Below, in pieces: positions 52,287 through 62,994 of a stretch of DNA of 64,000 bases. Below the pieces are notes generated by a model that was not told the DNA's origin, did no database searches, and saw nothing but the letters and a program-made list of their open reading frames with translations. A program made the translations under genes and the position numbers. Each line of letters opens with the position of its first letter. The first letter of the stretch is position 1. The stretch lies in assembly GCA_949825065.1 (NCBI GenBank), contig OX463849.1, positions 6,262,001 to 6,326,000 on the forward strand, read 5' to 3'. Origin of the DNA: Odontocerum albicorne. Its lineage: Eukaryota; Arthropoda; Insecta; Trichoptera; Odontoceridae.

Positions 52287-54270
52287 CTCTGTTGTTTGCT
52301 TACTTGATCCAACAATACTTTTTCCGTCATCCTATACCCCACACATTACTTATGCTAGTATATTAAATTGGTTCAATCAGTATTTATTTTCTCCTACGTT
52401 CAAAGTGTCTAAAAATACCTTAACGTGCTCATTTTCACCATACTTAACACATCATATTTTAGCTTACTCTGTTGTTTGCTTACTTGATCCAACAATACTT
52501 TTTCCGTCATCCTATACCCCACACATTACTTATGCTAGTATATTAAATTGGTTCAATCAGTATTTATTTTCTCCTACGTTCAAAGTGTCTTAAAATACCT
52601 TAACGTGCTCATTTTCACCATACTTAACACATCATATTTTAGCTTACTCTGTTGTTTGCTTACTTGATCCAACAATATTTTTTCCGTCATCCTATACCCC
52701 ACACATTTTTTATGCTAGTATATTAAATTTGTTCAATCAGTATTTATTTTCTCCTACGTTCAAAGTGTCTTAAAATACCTTAACGTGCTCGTTTTCACCA
52801 TACTTAACACATCATATTTTAGCTCACTCTGTTGTTTGCTTACTTGATCCAACAATACTTTTTCGGTCATCCTATACCCCACACATTACTTATGCTAGTA
52901 TATTAAATTTTTTCAATCAGTATTTCTTTTTCTCCTACGTTCAAAGTGTCTTGAAATACCTTAACGTGCTCATTTTCACCATACTTAACACATCATATTT
53001 TAGCTTACTCTGTTGTTTGCTTACTTGATCCAACAATACTTTTTCGGTCATCCTATACCCCACACATTACTTATGCTAGTATATTAAATTTTTTCAATCA
53101 GTATTTCTTTTTCTCCTACGTTCAAAGTGTCTTAAAAAACCTTAACGTGCTCATTTTCACCATACTTAACACATCATATTTTAGCTTACTCTGCTGTTTG
53201 CTTACTTGATCCAACAATACTTTTTCCGTCATCCTATACCCCACACATTACTTATGCTAGTATATTAAATTGGTTCAATCAGTATTTATTTTCTCCTACG
53301 TTCAAAGTGTCTTAAAATACCTTAACGTGCTCATTTTCACCATACTTAACACATCATATTTTAGCTTACTCTGTTGTTTGCTTACTTGATCCAACAATAT
53401 TTTTTCCGTCATCCTATACCCCACACATTTTTTATGCTAGTATATTAAATTTGTTCAATCAGTATTTATTTTCTCCTACGTTCAAAGTGTCTTAAAATAC
53501 CTTAACGTGCTCGTTTTCACCATACTTAACACATCATATTTTAGCTCACTCTGTTGTTTGCTTACTTGATCCAACAATACTTTTTCGGTCATCCTATACC
53601 CCACACATTACTTATGCTAGTATATTAAATTTTTTCAATCAGTATTTCTTTTTCTCCTACGTTCAAAGTGTCTTGAAATACCTTAACGTGCTCATTTTCA
53701 CCATACTTAACACATCATATTTTAGCTTACTCTGTTGTTTGCTTACTTGATCCAACAATACTTTTTCGGTCATCCTATACCCCACACATTACTTATGCTA
53801 GTATATTAAATTTTTTCAATCAGTATTTCTTTTTCTCCTACGTTCAAAGTGTCTTAAAAAACCTTAACGTGCTCATTTTCACCATACTTAACACATCATA
53901 TTTTAGCTTACTCTGCTGTTTGCTTACTTGATCCAACAATACTTTTTCCGTCATTCTATACCCCTCACATTACTTATGCTAGTAAATTAAATTTGTTCAA
54001 TCAGTATTTATTTTCTACTACGTTCAAAGTGTCTTAAAATACCTTAACGTGCTCGTTTTCACCATACTTAACACATCATATTTTAGCTTACTCTGTTGTT
54101 TGCTTACTTGATCCAACAATACTTTTTCCGTCATCCTATACCCCACACATTACTTATGCTAGTATATTAAATTTGTTCAATCAGTATTTATTTTCTCCTA
54201 CGTTTAAAGTGTCTTAAAATACCTTAACGTGCTCGTTTTCATCATACATACCACATCATATTTTAGCTAA
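52287..54270. repeat. 180-bp satellite array, 11 units, with a four-unit higher-order period
   Basis: The anchor ctctg(t/c)tgtttgcttac lies at 52287, 52467, 52647, 52827, 53008, 53188, 53368, 53548, 53729, 53909 and 54089. Unit variants recur in order. The four units from 52467 reappear from 53188 with a shift of exactly 721 bp, including private variants such as aatattttttccg, cacattttttatgc and gtgtcttgaaatacc. ORFs across it are translations of the repeat. Confidence 0.96.
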
Positions 54271-54359
54271 CACTTATCTTTAATAAAATATCAATAATGT
54301 GAGAATAAGATTAGAATATTACACATTAAATTACTTTGGTATTTCATTAATAACATTAA

Positions 54360-54600
54360 TCCATGATACGCATGTTTCTACTTTCTATTCCGAGACTTTC
54401 TTCAACCGGAATGATCACGGTTTATTATGAGAACAGTGCTTAGGTCAGGCTGAGTAGAAGTTGTGCGCAGTAGATAGAATGCTTAGGTCGGACTGCTTAG
54501 TCAGTACTCTGACCTAAGCACTGCTCTAGTTATGAACCTGAATAATTTTGCTTTAAGAGAGCCTCGGAATAGGAGGCCGAAACACGTATAATGGGAAATA
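54360..54600. other. Hairpin-forming region and a third GAAAC motif
   Basis: cagtgcttaggtcag (54433-54447) and ctgacctaagcactg (about 54510-54524) are perfect inverted complements. A second motif near 54560-54585 (agagcctcgg, aataggaggccgaaacac) forms a GCCTC/GAGGC stem followed by GAAAC, like PLE tails. Confidence 0.55.
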
Positions 54601-54651
54601 ATGTAAGAAAAAAGTAATTTATTGTCAAATATTCTAATATGAATTTCCACA

Positions 54652-54759
54652 GTCTTGTTTGTGCTCCCCTGAAGATGAGGTGAAAGCCTTGAAACCGGTA
54701 GGGTTATAACGTTACAAAAAAGTGGGATAAACAGTGTTTGATAAAAATAAATTACAATA
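54652..54759 (+). mobile_element. Penelope-like element 3' end, short form (copy g)
   Basis: Single + copy from gtcttgtttgtgctcccctg through aagatgaggtgaaagccttg and aaaccggtagggttataacg to aaaataaattacaat. There is a t-to-a change in the second half of the terminal hairpin (ataacgttac), which weakens that stem. Confidence 0.87.
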
Positions 54760-54924
54760 TATAGATTTCTCTGTTTTCACAACAAATAATATAAATCAGT
54801 ACTATCAAAAGTGCATCTTCCTCAACCCGCCTCAGCCCTCCGATAGGGCGCCATCAAAGTATCAAGCGAAGAGTTTCAGCCCATACCATCACATTTTAAA
54901 ATTATGTCATATATCGATAAACCA

Positions 54925-55050
54925 CATATTCTTCTCAGTGTACGCATATTCACTATATTTATTCGTCTCCTTTCTCTCGTTTTTACTTGCATGCATCAAT
55001 GTTGACACTAATACGCTGTTACAAACCTTCATATTTGCAGATCTTGAGAT
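54925..55050 (-). mobile_element. RTE-B fragment, minus strand
   Basis: attcttctcagtgtacgcat, then gtttttacttgcatgcatca and gacactaatacgctgttaca match 46285-46400, which belongs to a minus-strand RTE-B copy. Confidence 0.6.
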
Positions 55051-55244
55051 TGCTTGGTAAAATTACAAACTTTCTACCAACTAAGCAACGAAGATCATTA
55101 AATATAAATAAATTAAAAATCTATCCAAAACAAGATTTTTTTCTTCATAAAAAATCGATATTTGGGTACAAATTATTACTTTTCGTATACAAATATCTGA
55201 AGTTTTAAGAAGTGAAGGAAGAGAGCAACCGGTTTTTTTTCTTT

Positions 55245-55320
55245 ATCTGAATACTAACGTGGTCCGAAACCACCGACTCGGAAGATAGGCGCCTTTTTAC
55301 TAGGCCATGCAGATGGTATT
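55245..55320 (-). mobile_element. tRNA-derived SINE head, minus strand
   Basis: gtggtccgaaaccaccgact (reverse B-box region), then agataggcgcctttttacta ggccatgca (reverse A box). Confidence 0.6.
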
Positions 55321-55329
55321 TATTTCGAG

Positions 55330-56520
55330 GAATATATATTGTCAACATTTTTTTTCTCATTTAATATAAAACCTTGGCACAGAAAGGAACAATTTCTCAA
55401 CTTAATGATACGGTATACTTTGTTATAATCTATTCTACATCATTTAATGCAATTAGAGTGCTAAATCAAATAAAATAAGATAAATGGCATTTTCTCTCAA
55501 GTGTTTTTTCTCACAATTTATTTTGTATAACTAGATTAAGAATTCATTTTTTATCGTTTATTTCAAATTTGAAAAATGGATAATCACGAAAAAAAAAATT
55601 ACACTGTTAAACAATGATTTTTTATTTTATTTTTTATTACACATGACAAGAAATATACACAATTTGCGAAAAAAAATAACAGGTAATGTAATTTAGACAT
55701 ATATTATTTTAATGGATCTGGGTTTGTCGCCTTTCATTTGAAGTATCCTCAGTAAACTAGGCTTTTGCCTGTATCTCACTGAGGATATTAAGCATGAAAA
55801 AATAAATCGATACTTCTTTCCGATTTTTGATTACACAAAAACAAAACCCCGTTGCACGTTCTCATCAACCTGACAAACAGTGACACTCAATTACAACTGG
55901 AAATATCATGCGAAATCAAACTCATCACTCCAGAAATACCAAACTTATTCATCCCATAATATACCGCACACAATTATAAGAATAAAAACAAAAGTTAAAC
56001 TCAAAATGAACCCAAAATGAAACAAAAAATAAAACCAAAAATGTTCATCCCACCATATACCCACACAATCATAAGAATAAAAATAAACACAAAAATATAC
56101 AGAAACACAAATACAAAACAACAAAAATCAAAACAACAAGAAGAAACCCACACTCAAGAGCCTACACAAATCTTTTCCACACGTCATTCATCCTGAAAGC
56201 CCAAGTACTCAAAATCCTGTCGTAATAACAACCACGCTCCGATCGACTGTCTAAATGGTTTTTCTTCCTTCATCTTTATTGAATTCGGCACGCCATTGTA
56301 CGTCATGGGAGCCAAATAATCATATTGCCTTTGGGCAAAATGGCTTTTTTATAGAAACAAAACTTAGCATTCTTTATAATTTTTGGGGTGCTTAATTAAA
56401 AAATGATGGTTACTTTCTTAATTTCCTCTAATTTTCATATTATACAAGAAAACTTAACTGTAACCATCTGCAAATATTTAATTTTATGCCCAATATGTAA
56501 CTTTATATGATTTTTTTTTT
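55330..56520. other. No supported gene
   Basis: AT-rich. A loose inverted repeat at 55745-55790 (tatcctcagt ... actgaggata) could form a hairpin. The stretch 55980-56160 is an A-rich aaaacaaaaat-type low-complexity region. Confidence 0.45.
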
Positions 56521-56546
56521 CATTTTACACCTTTATACGCTTACAT

Positions 56547-57058
56547 CTTCTCCGTGGCTCCATCCCAACTCATTGTCTGCGAATACTGTTGGGGTCAGCT
56601 CTCCTCGTCCTCAGGTTGTATGCTCTTCTGTCCCCCAGGCCGTGCCTCTGCATCAGGTTATCTTTTTGCACCAGCCATGAATTCTTTGGTCTTCCTCTGG
56701 TTGTTATTCCTGGTTCACAATGTGCCCATACCATCTCAATCGCCTCTCCTCCATCTTGCTGTTGATGTCTGTAACACCTAGGCTTCCACGAATGCGTGAG
56801 CTTTTTTCATTTTGTCTCTTAGGGACACACCAGTTGACCATCTTATGTAACACAAGTTGACCATCTTATGTAATGACCATGCGCATTTCAGCAGTTTCTA
56901 GTTGCCTAGAGTGAGAGTTAAACGAGTACATCGTCCAGAATTCAGAGCCATAGAGGAGTGCGGGTCTGACAATCGTTTGGTATACTTTTCCTTTTAACTT
57001 TACTGGCATTTTCGGATCACATAGGACTCCCGTCATTGATCTTAACTTCATTGATTTA
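56547..57058 (-). mobile_element. LINE-F fragment with 18-bp target duplication (longest copy)
   Basis: The minus strand begins KLRSMTGVLCDPKMPVKLKG, KVYQTIVRPALLYGSEFWTM and LETAEMRM, then becomes frame-broken. It carries a small internal duplication (agttgaccatcttatgtaa twice) and a deletion in the RGHVGRRA region. The 3' end ggagaag is at 56547. The perfect direct repeat acctttatacgcttacat lies at 56529-56546 and 57059-57076. Confidence 0.95.
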
Positions 57059-57079
57059 ACCTTTATACGCTTACATGTT

Positions 57080-58180
57080 CAATTTATTAAAATAATAATT
57101 GAAATATTACAACAAATTCGTACAACGAGAAAGAAAGTATATTACGAATAAAATTCAGCTTTGCAAAAAAAAATAATAAAGAAATAAAATAAAAATGTAT
57201 TAATTACAAATAAAATGAATAAAAACCAATTTAAATTCGAGGGACAAATGTTACAATATTATATGTTATTTCATTAGAATATTAAGATATTAAATATTAA
57301 TGGAAACGTGGAAAAAATTAATATCTTGAAAATTTAATCGGTAATACGGAAAATTATAAAATGAAATGTCCGTTAATGGAGATAAGCGATATATGAATAA
57401 TGTATATCTGAGACGACACGTGGCTGAAAAGTGTGTTTTACTTACGGCCATTTAAATAGGCAGATTGGTTCTGCATAGAGGTTGATAAAACAATATGTGA
57501 GTGCGTTGCCTCAATCACATCAATTTCGTCCCTGAGAATGGTGGTACCGTAAGTAACACGAGAAGCAATAATCCACCAAGATATTTCTGCTACGAAACAG
57601 CGATAAAAAAAGTAGATAGAATGCTTCAATGTTGACAGATTTCTACTAAATCCTGCAGATGGAGTCATCAGACGTTTAACGCAGGCGAAAAGATGACGCA
57701 TGTTAACCAAGATATGCTCGTTGCATTATATTATTTAGACATAGTCATGTATGTAAAATAGAAATATCTGATTGGTCTTGTAAACCGCAGCCAATCCAGA
57801 AAATTTTATCTCGCTTTTCCAAATACTTAAGTGTATAGTAAATGAACTTAAATATTTGTAAAAAATTAAATTTTGTAGACTTGTGTCATTATTACACAAA
57901 ACTATACTTAGATTATTGGAATGTTTATTTCTTTAGCTTTTTTGTGACTATTATTTCGTCAAGGTTAAGTTTTTATAATACCCCATTAGAAAAACTAACA
58001 TCTAAATACTCTACTTTGTCAACTGTAAAATCAAACGTTGGTTAAATCCATCAATATGATCCTAAATGTGGGGATCACAATTATTGTGGACTATTTTGTT
58101 TATAATTTACTTTAAACAATCTTATTTTTTTCAATAAAAATATTAAATATTTACTAAGATAGCTTAAATATCAATAAATA
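57080..58180. other. No supported gene
   Basis: AT-rich. A 90-codon minus frame at 57438-57710 is in a less AT-rich patch but matches no family I know. Confidence 0.42.
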
Positions 58181-58184
58181 AGAA

Positions 58185-58912
58185 ACAAAAAAAAGTATTA
58201 CCATCCAAGCATGTAAGCTTTCCACAAAAAAAAGTATTACCATCCAAGCATGTAAGCTTTCCACAAAAAAAAGTATTACCATCCAAGCATGTAAGCTTTC
58301 CACAAAAAAAAAGTATTACCATCCAAGCATGTAAGCTTTCCACAAAAAAAAGTATTACCATCCAAGCATGTAAGCTTTCCACAAAAAAAAGTATTACCAT
58401 CCAAGCATGTAAGCTTTCCACAAAAAAAAAGTATTACCATCCAAGCATGTAAGCTTTCCACAAAAAAAAAGTATTACCATCCAAGCATGTAAGCTTTCCA
58501 CAAAAAAAAGTATTACCATCCAAGCATGTAAGCTTTCCAAAAAAAAAAGTATTACCATCCAAGCATGTAAGCTTTCCACAAAAAAAAAGTATTACCATCC
58601 AAGCATGTAAGCTTTCCACAAAAAAAAAAGTATAACCATCCAAGCATGTAAGCTTTCCACAAAAAAAGTATTACCATCCAAGCATGTAAGCTTTCCACAA
58701 AAAAAAGTATTACCATCCAAGCATGTAAGCTTTCCACAAAAAAAAGTATTACCATCCAAGCATGTAAGCTTTCCACAAAAAAAAGTATTACCATCCAAGC
58801 ATGTAAGCTTTCCACAAAAAAAAAGTATTACCATCCAAGCATGTAAACTTTCCACAAAAAAAAGTGTTACCATCCAAGCATGTAAGCTTTCCACAAAAAA
58901 AAAAAACAAACA
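58185..58912. repeat. 39-bp minisatellite, 18 copies
   Basis: The unit agtattaccatccaagcat then gtaagctttccac plus 6-9 A. Length differences between units come from the A-run. The minus-strand frames (ESLHAWMVILFF and other frames) are an artefact of the repeat. Confidence 0.97.
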
Positions 58913-58984
58913 CATTTGAAAATTGACTCATCTCGGCTAGAACTTACTCTTGAAGATTCCAAGGTTTATATGGAAATATATATA

Positions 58985-59330
58985 ATACATATACCACCAC
59001 GCCATATCCCTGCAGGGGTTGGCAAAGATAACAGAGTGCTAGACTTTTTACCTCGACGCACACATATTTCGCAACTTTCACATCCAATTTTTTTATTTCT
59101 TATATTTTTTCTTTCAAAATACAATTCACTTGATCTCACTATACTGTTTTTTTTCTTCGTCTATCAAGCCTTCTTCTCAAATTGGCACTTTGTATTTGTT
59201 TTTTAAGTTTTTCTTCATTCATTTGTCCTACATGCCCGAACTATCTCAGAGTGTTATTTAACACATCAGCCCTAAGTTTACATTCATCCCTAATCACTGT
59301 CCATATTGATTGCCTAACATAAGTAATCTT
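58985..59330 (-). mobile_element. RTE-B 3' half, minus strand
   Basis: ccaccacgccatatccctgc, then cgcacacatatttcgcaact, tacaattcacttgatctcac and catgcccgaactatctcaga are the reverse of the RTE-B C-terminal region in the expected order. Confidence 0.75.
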
Positions 59331-59379
59331 ACTAAGTAGACCTTAGAAAATATTCTTAACGGAATATCGCTAAAACGGC

Positions 59380-59470
59380 ATTGAAAAAATATTGTATAAA
59401 TACATGTAGCAAAAATATTGTATAAATACATGTAGCAAAAATATTGTATAAATACATGTAGCAAAAATTA
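59380..59470. repeat. 26-bp tandem repeat, 3 copies
   Basis: aaaaatattgtataaataca followed by tgtagc repeats three times without change. Confidence 0.93.
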
Positions 59471-59594
59471 CTTCGTTCAAGACAATATGCGAAACAGCAA
59501 ATTTTTCACATTTCTACCCAGTTCGTGCTAGTCACAAATTCTATTGTAATATTAAACTTTCTAATTCTTCATTATAAATTCTTTGTTTTGGAAT

Positions 59595-60125
59595 CCATAT
59601 ATATATTTTTTTCTTTTCTACATATTTTAGAATATGCCCTTGACATTTCTAAAATTGTTTGTAAAATGTTTTCTCCATGAAACACGTCATGCAGATATAT
59701 ATTTAAATGGAAAAAAAATAATCAAAATACGGTTTTTTTTATAAACGGACAATTTTTTATCAAAATATATCATCCATAAAGCGAAGAATTAATGTTATAA
59801 CATTATTGGCAAGTTTTTAGAGAGCAAATTATTTAAAAAGAAAAATATTGGAATTCTTTATATTTGGAATACATTTTTTTCTTTTCTACATATTTTAGAA
59901 TATGCCCTTGAAATTTCTAAAATTGTTTGTAAAATATTTTCTCCATGAAACACGCCATATATCTATATATTTAAATGGAAAAAAAATAATCAAAATACGG
60001 TTTTTTTATAAACGGATAATTTTTTATCAAAATATTATATATCATCCATAAAGCGAGGAATGAATGTTATAACATTATTGGCAAGTTTTTAGACATCAAA
60101 TTATTTAAAAAGAAAAAAAATATTG
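59595..60125. repeat. Tandem duplication of about 268 bp
   Basis: The block starting ttcttttctacatattttag (59611) recurs at 59879. Shared landmarks include ctccatgaaacacg.cat, ataatcaaaatacggttttt and ttataacattattggcaagt. Copies differ by scattered substitutions and a few-base indels. Confidence 0.93.
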
Positions 60126-60129
60126 GAAA

Positions 60130-60585
60130 TTGTAAGATAATTTCTATGAACCTTAGCAGGATATTCACCTTGTTGAGGTCGATTGGCCTATTTTATTTCC
60201 CAAGAATTTAAAATTGAGTTTTTTCAATAGTCTCATTAATTTTGTTAAGGATTATGTAACCTCTGAGTGATTTACAGCATGCAGCACATAGTCTGTCAGA
60301 TAACTAGTTAGCAGTCTCAGTCTGACATGGGAGGACATAGAGTGCTGGGCTATGGACTGACCTAGATGGAGGCGTTTATGACATATATGTGTTATTTATT
60401 TTTTCAAAACAGGCTTAGCCCAATTTCTTTGAAAATACAAAACATCAAATAAGAAGAAAAATTACATCGAGAAAAAAAAAATTAAAAAATTATATAAAAT
60501 AAAAAATAATGCATATGCATACAAACGAGTATATATACACAAACATATTACACACATTTATTCACAGTCATTTAGGTATGTTGAT
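60130..60585. other. No supported gene
   Basis: Mixed AT-rich sequence with A-runs near 60450-60500. Nothing recognised. Confidence 0.4.
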
Positions 60586-60589
60586 GAGT

Positions 60590-61200
60590 GCTTTCTAACG
60601 CGCTCAATCTAAGAAGAAAATTTACTTTTGCTTTTGGTAATGTGATATGAAATATGTCAATATCCGAAGCAGTCCCGTTCAGAAGAGTTAAGGCCCTTCC
60701 AACAGGCATAACGGCTGGAAGACCCGTTCTTGCGTATGTTATTGAGAACAGTTCTTACCGGCGCAGTCTAGTGTAATTGTTAGGAACATTTAACGCTAAT
60801 CTTTGTAGTAATGCTGGACAGCTCACAACTCCTCGAACGAGTTTGACAACGTATACCAGGAGACGCACATTTCTTCTTACGCTCAAGGAGTTATACCCGA
60901 GCATGCCCAGCAGGAACTAAGTAGGATAAAACCATCAATAGACACCGAACTCTCTCATATAGAGATATCGTAGATATTTTTTTTGTACTTTCTCGAGTTT
61001 TTGTTCTTTTTGTACATGAGCGAGTTCTGCGCCCCCACCGGGCTCCGATCAATGAATTAAACAACGTTTTGAGCACCAATTGGTTTTCAAACGACTTAGA
61101 GATTCTCATTACAAATCCTAGAGTTTTATAAGCTGAATCGTACATAACTTCTATGTGAGGACCAAACGCGAGATTGCTGTGGAACAAGACACCCAGATCT
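60590..61200 (-). pseudogene. Jockey-like non-LTR ORF2, C-terminal part
   Basis: The minus strand reads IKDLGVLFHSNLAFGPHIEV, MYDSAYKTLGFVMRISKSFE and NQLVLKTLFNSLI, which is the D.GV.F...L.F..HI.....A...LGF..R segment after the RT palm of Jockey/R1-type elements. Frameshifts follow, then QNSLMYKKNKNSRKYKK and SCWACSG.TPL. The end region includes ARTGLPAVMPVGRALTLLNG and DIDIFHITLPKAKVNF. Upstream domains are replaced by a 15-bp repeat. Confidence 0.85.
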
Positions 61201-61201
61201 T

Positions 61202-61262
61202 TAATATAGAGGAATGGAATATAGAGGAATGGAATATAGAGGAATGGAATATAGAGGAATGA
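61202..61262. repeat. 15-bp tandem repeat, 4 copies
   Basis: aatatagaggaatgg repeats four times at the truncated 5' edge of the Jockey-like fragment. Confidence 0.93.
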
Positions 61263-61264
61263 TC

Positions 61265-61595
61265 ATGTCTCATGGACCGACTTGAAGTTATCAAAATCCA
61301 ATTTTTACTACGACGAAGTCATCTCTATTATATTAAATGAATAAGCTCGAGAGCATTGTTTCTCGACCTTTTTAACCTTGTAACCTTTACAAAAAATGAA
61401 GACATCGCCAGCCTTCCCTCCGCAAAAATTGTCTTATATAACAATGACTTGGACTAGAATATGTGAAAAAAAGCTTTTCGATTTTCTCTGATAATGCGTT
61501 ATTTTCCTTTTGTTCACTTGACTCATTTTTATTTTCAAGACATCCCTGAAATTTCATCACCCCCAACAGTTTTTAACAAGAAACTTATTGTTTCT
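61265..61595. other. No supported gene
   Basis: AT-rich. A short stretch gtttctcgacctttttaac resembles a hAT-type terminus, but no partner end was found. Confidence 0.38.
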
Positions 61596-61599
61596 TCGC

Positions 61600-61790
61600 T
61601 GCATACAATCCAGTCTATCAAGATTTCTATGTTGGTAATCTCTTCTTATTTACCAGAAAGATGTTAAAGAGTTCTTAAGTAAAAAATAGACAGGAAGCCT
61701 ATATGAAATAAACGGTAGCTCTTGGAATCGAACCCATAACCCCCAGGTTGGAAAAAAGGGTCTTACCAACTAGGCCACAGATAGAATCTA
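61600..61790 (-). mobile_element. tRNA-derived SINE, minus strand
   Basis: On +: body/tail side (aaatagacaggaagcc), then agctcttggaatcgaaccca (reverse B box), taaccccc...ggtcttaccaactaggccac (reverse A box). Confidence 0.78.
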
Positions 61791-61794
61791 ACTT

Positions 61795-62225
61795 TGTGTC
61801 AAATAAACAGAACCAATTGAAATATTAAAATCCTTTGTGAAAAATATATCTTATGCACAATACAATATCAAATAAGAAAAGGAAAAATGCTCGAGCCCAA
61901 CAGTTCTCAGTAGAAATTCAAAGAGACAACATTGTATATGACGTTTCTCCATAGAATTGATGTCGTTTGCTTGTTGGGAAGTAGTTTAGGCCGACACACA
62001 ATACACCAGAAAGCGAGGGGAAGGAAGTGTGAAGAGATAAAATAGAGGATACATCACATATACTCGTATGTATATATATTTTATGCGAATACACATTTCT
62101 ATTCGAACGCACAGTGATCCGAAAGATTTCGTGGTTTTAAAGATCGTATTGAAGAGAATCTTTTTTGCAGATAGATATGTATTCCAATAAGAAACAAAAC
62201 TTTACTATAATCTTTTGGACAGGTT
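61795..62225. other. No supported gene
   Basis: AT-rich spacer with no recognised frame or repeat. Confidence 0.4.
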
Positions 62226-62229
62226 TCTT

Positions 62230-62942
62230 CTTCTTCCCAGTGTCATGTCAGGTCCCCCCAACGTTGAATATCACCTAAGAGTAGACATCTTTGTACCCGG
62301 AAGCCCAAAAAAGATCCCCTACACTCCTTATACCAGTCCAATCACGTATATTGCGGAGCCAGGAGATTTACCTCCTGCCAACACCTCTTCGACCCTCTAT
62401 TTTGCCTTGGATGATCAGGTGCAGTAATTTGTAATTTGCTCCTCTAAGTACATGACCCAAATAGGACACCTTTCGGATTTTAATATTAGTCAGCAACTCT
62501 CTATCAACTTTGGCTCTTTGAAGAACTCTTGGGTTGCTGACCATATCCGTCCAGCGTATCCGTATCATTCTCCGGTGTATCCACATTTTGAATGCTTCCA
62601 GTCGGTTCATACTACCAACTTTGAGGGTCCATGATTCAACACTGACCAAACGTAGCATTTGACTAACCGTCGTCGAAGTTTCAAGTTTAGATTATCATCG
62701 CAGAATACGCTTCTCATTTTATTAAAAGCCGCACGAGACGATTCAATTCTGCACTTAACTTCGGTTTCTGGGTCGAGGTCTTCCACTAGGATACTTCCGA
62801 GGTATTTAAATTTTTTCACTCTCTCTATATCAGCACCGTTCAATGTAAAACGTGCTCCTGCGTGATCCTGCCGGCCAAACACCATGAACTTAGTTTTACT
62901 CACGTTCATGTTCAGCCTCAGTCTCCCACCGGCATACACCAA
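62230..62942 (-). pseudogene. Non-LTR retrotransposon RT C-terminus (another family)
   Basis: The minus strand starts RLRLNMNVSKTKFMVFGRQD, IERVKKFKYLGSILVEDLDP, TEVKCRIESSRAAFNKMRSV and RRRLVKCYVWSVL. It then shifts frame near 62640 to ESWTLKVGSMNRLEAFKMWI, HRRMIRIRWTDMV, RKVSYLGHVLRGANYKLLHL and IIQGKIEGRRGVGRR. The LN..KTK.MVFG and FKYLGS motifs mark the palm-to-thumb transition just after the YADD box. It ends in GGGAAGAAGAAG. One frameshift and late stops. Confidence 0.9.
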
Positions 62943-62994
62943 TTAAACAGGCATACACCTATTAAAAATTAATAAAAAAAACATCCTTTTCAGG

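Noticed and set aside
52276..52593. 105-codon + frame with repeated CLLDPTILFPSSYTP
   Set aside because: It is a translation of the 180-bp satellite; other units of the array shift or stop the frame.
58164..58915. Long minus-strand frames with ESLHAWMVILFF repeats
   Set aside because: They translate an A-rich 39-bp minisatellite; all three frames are open because the unit lacks stops, and unit length varies with the A-run.
61345..61380. hAT terminus (gtttctcgacctttttaacc)
   Set aside because: No matching inverted end and no 8-bp duplication could be found nearby.
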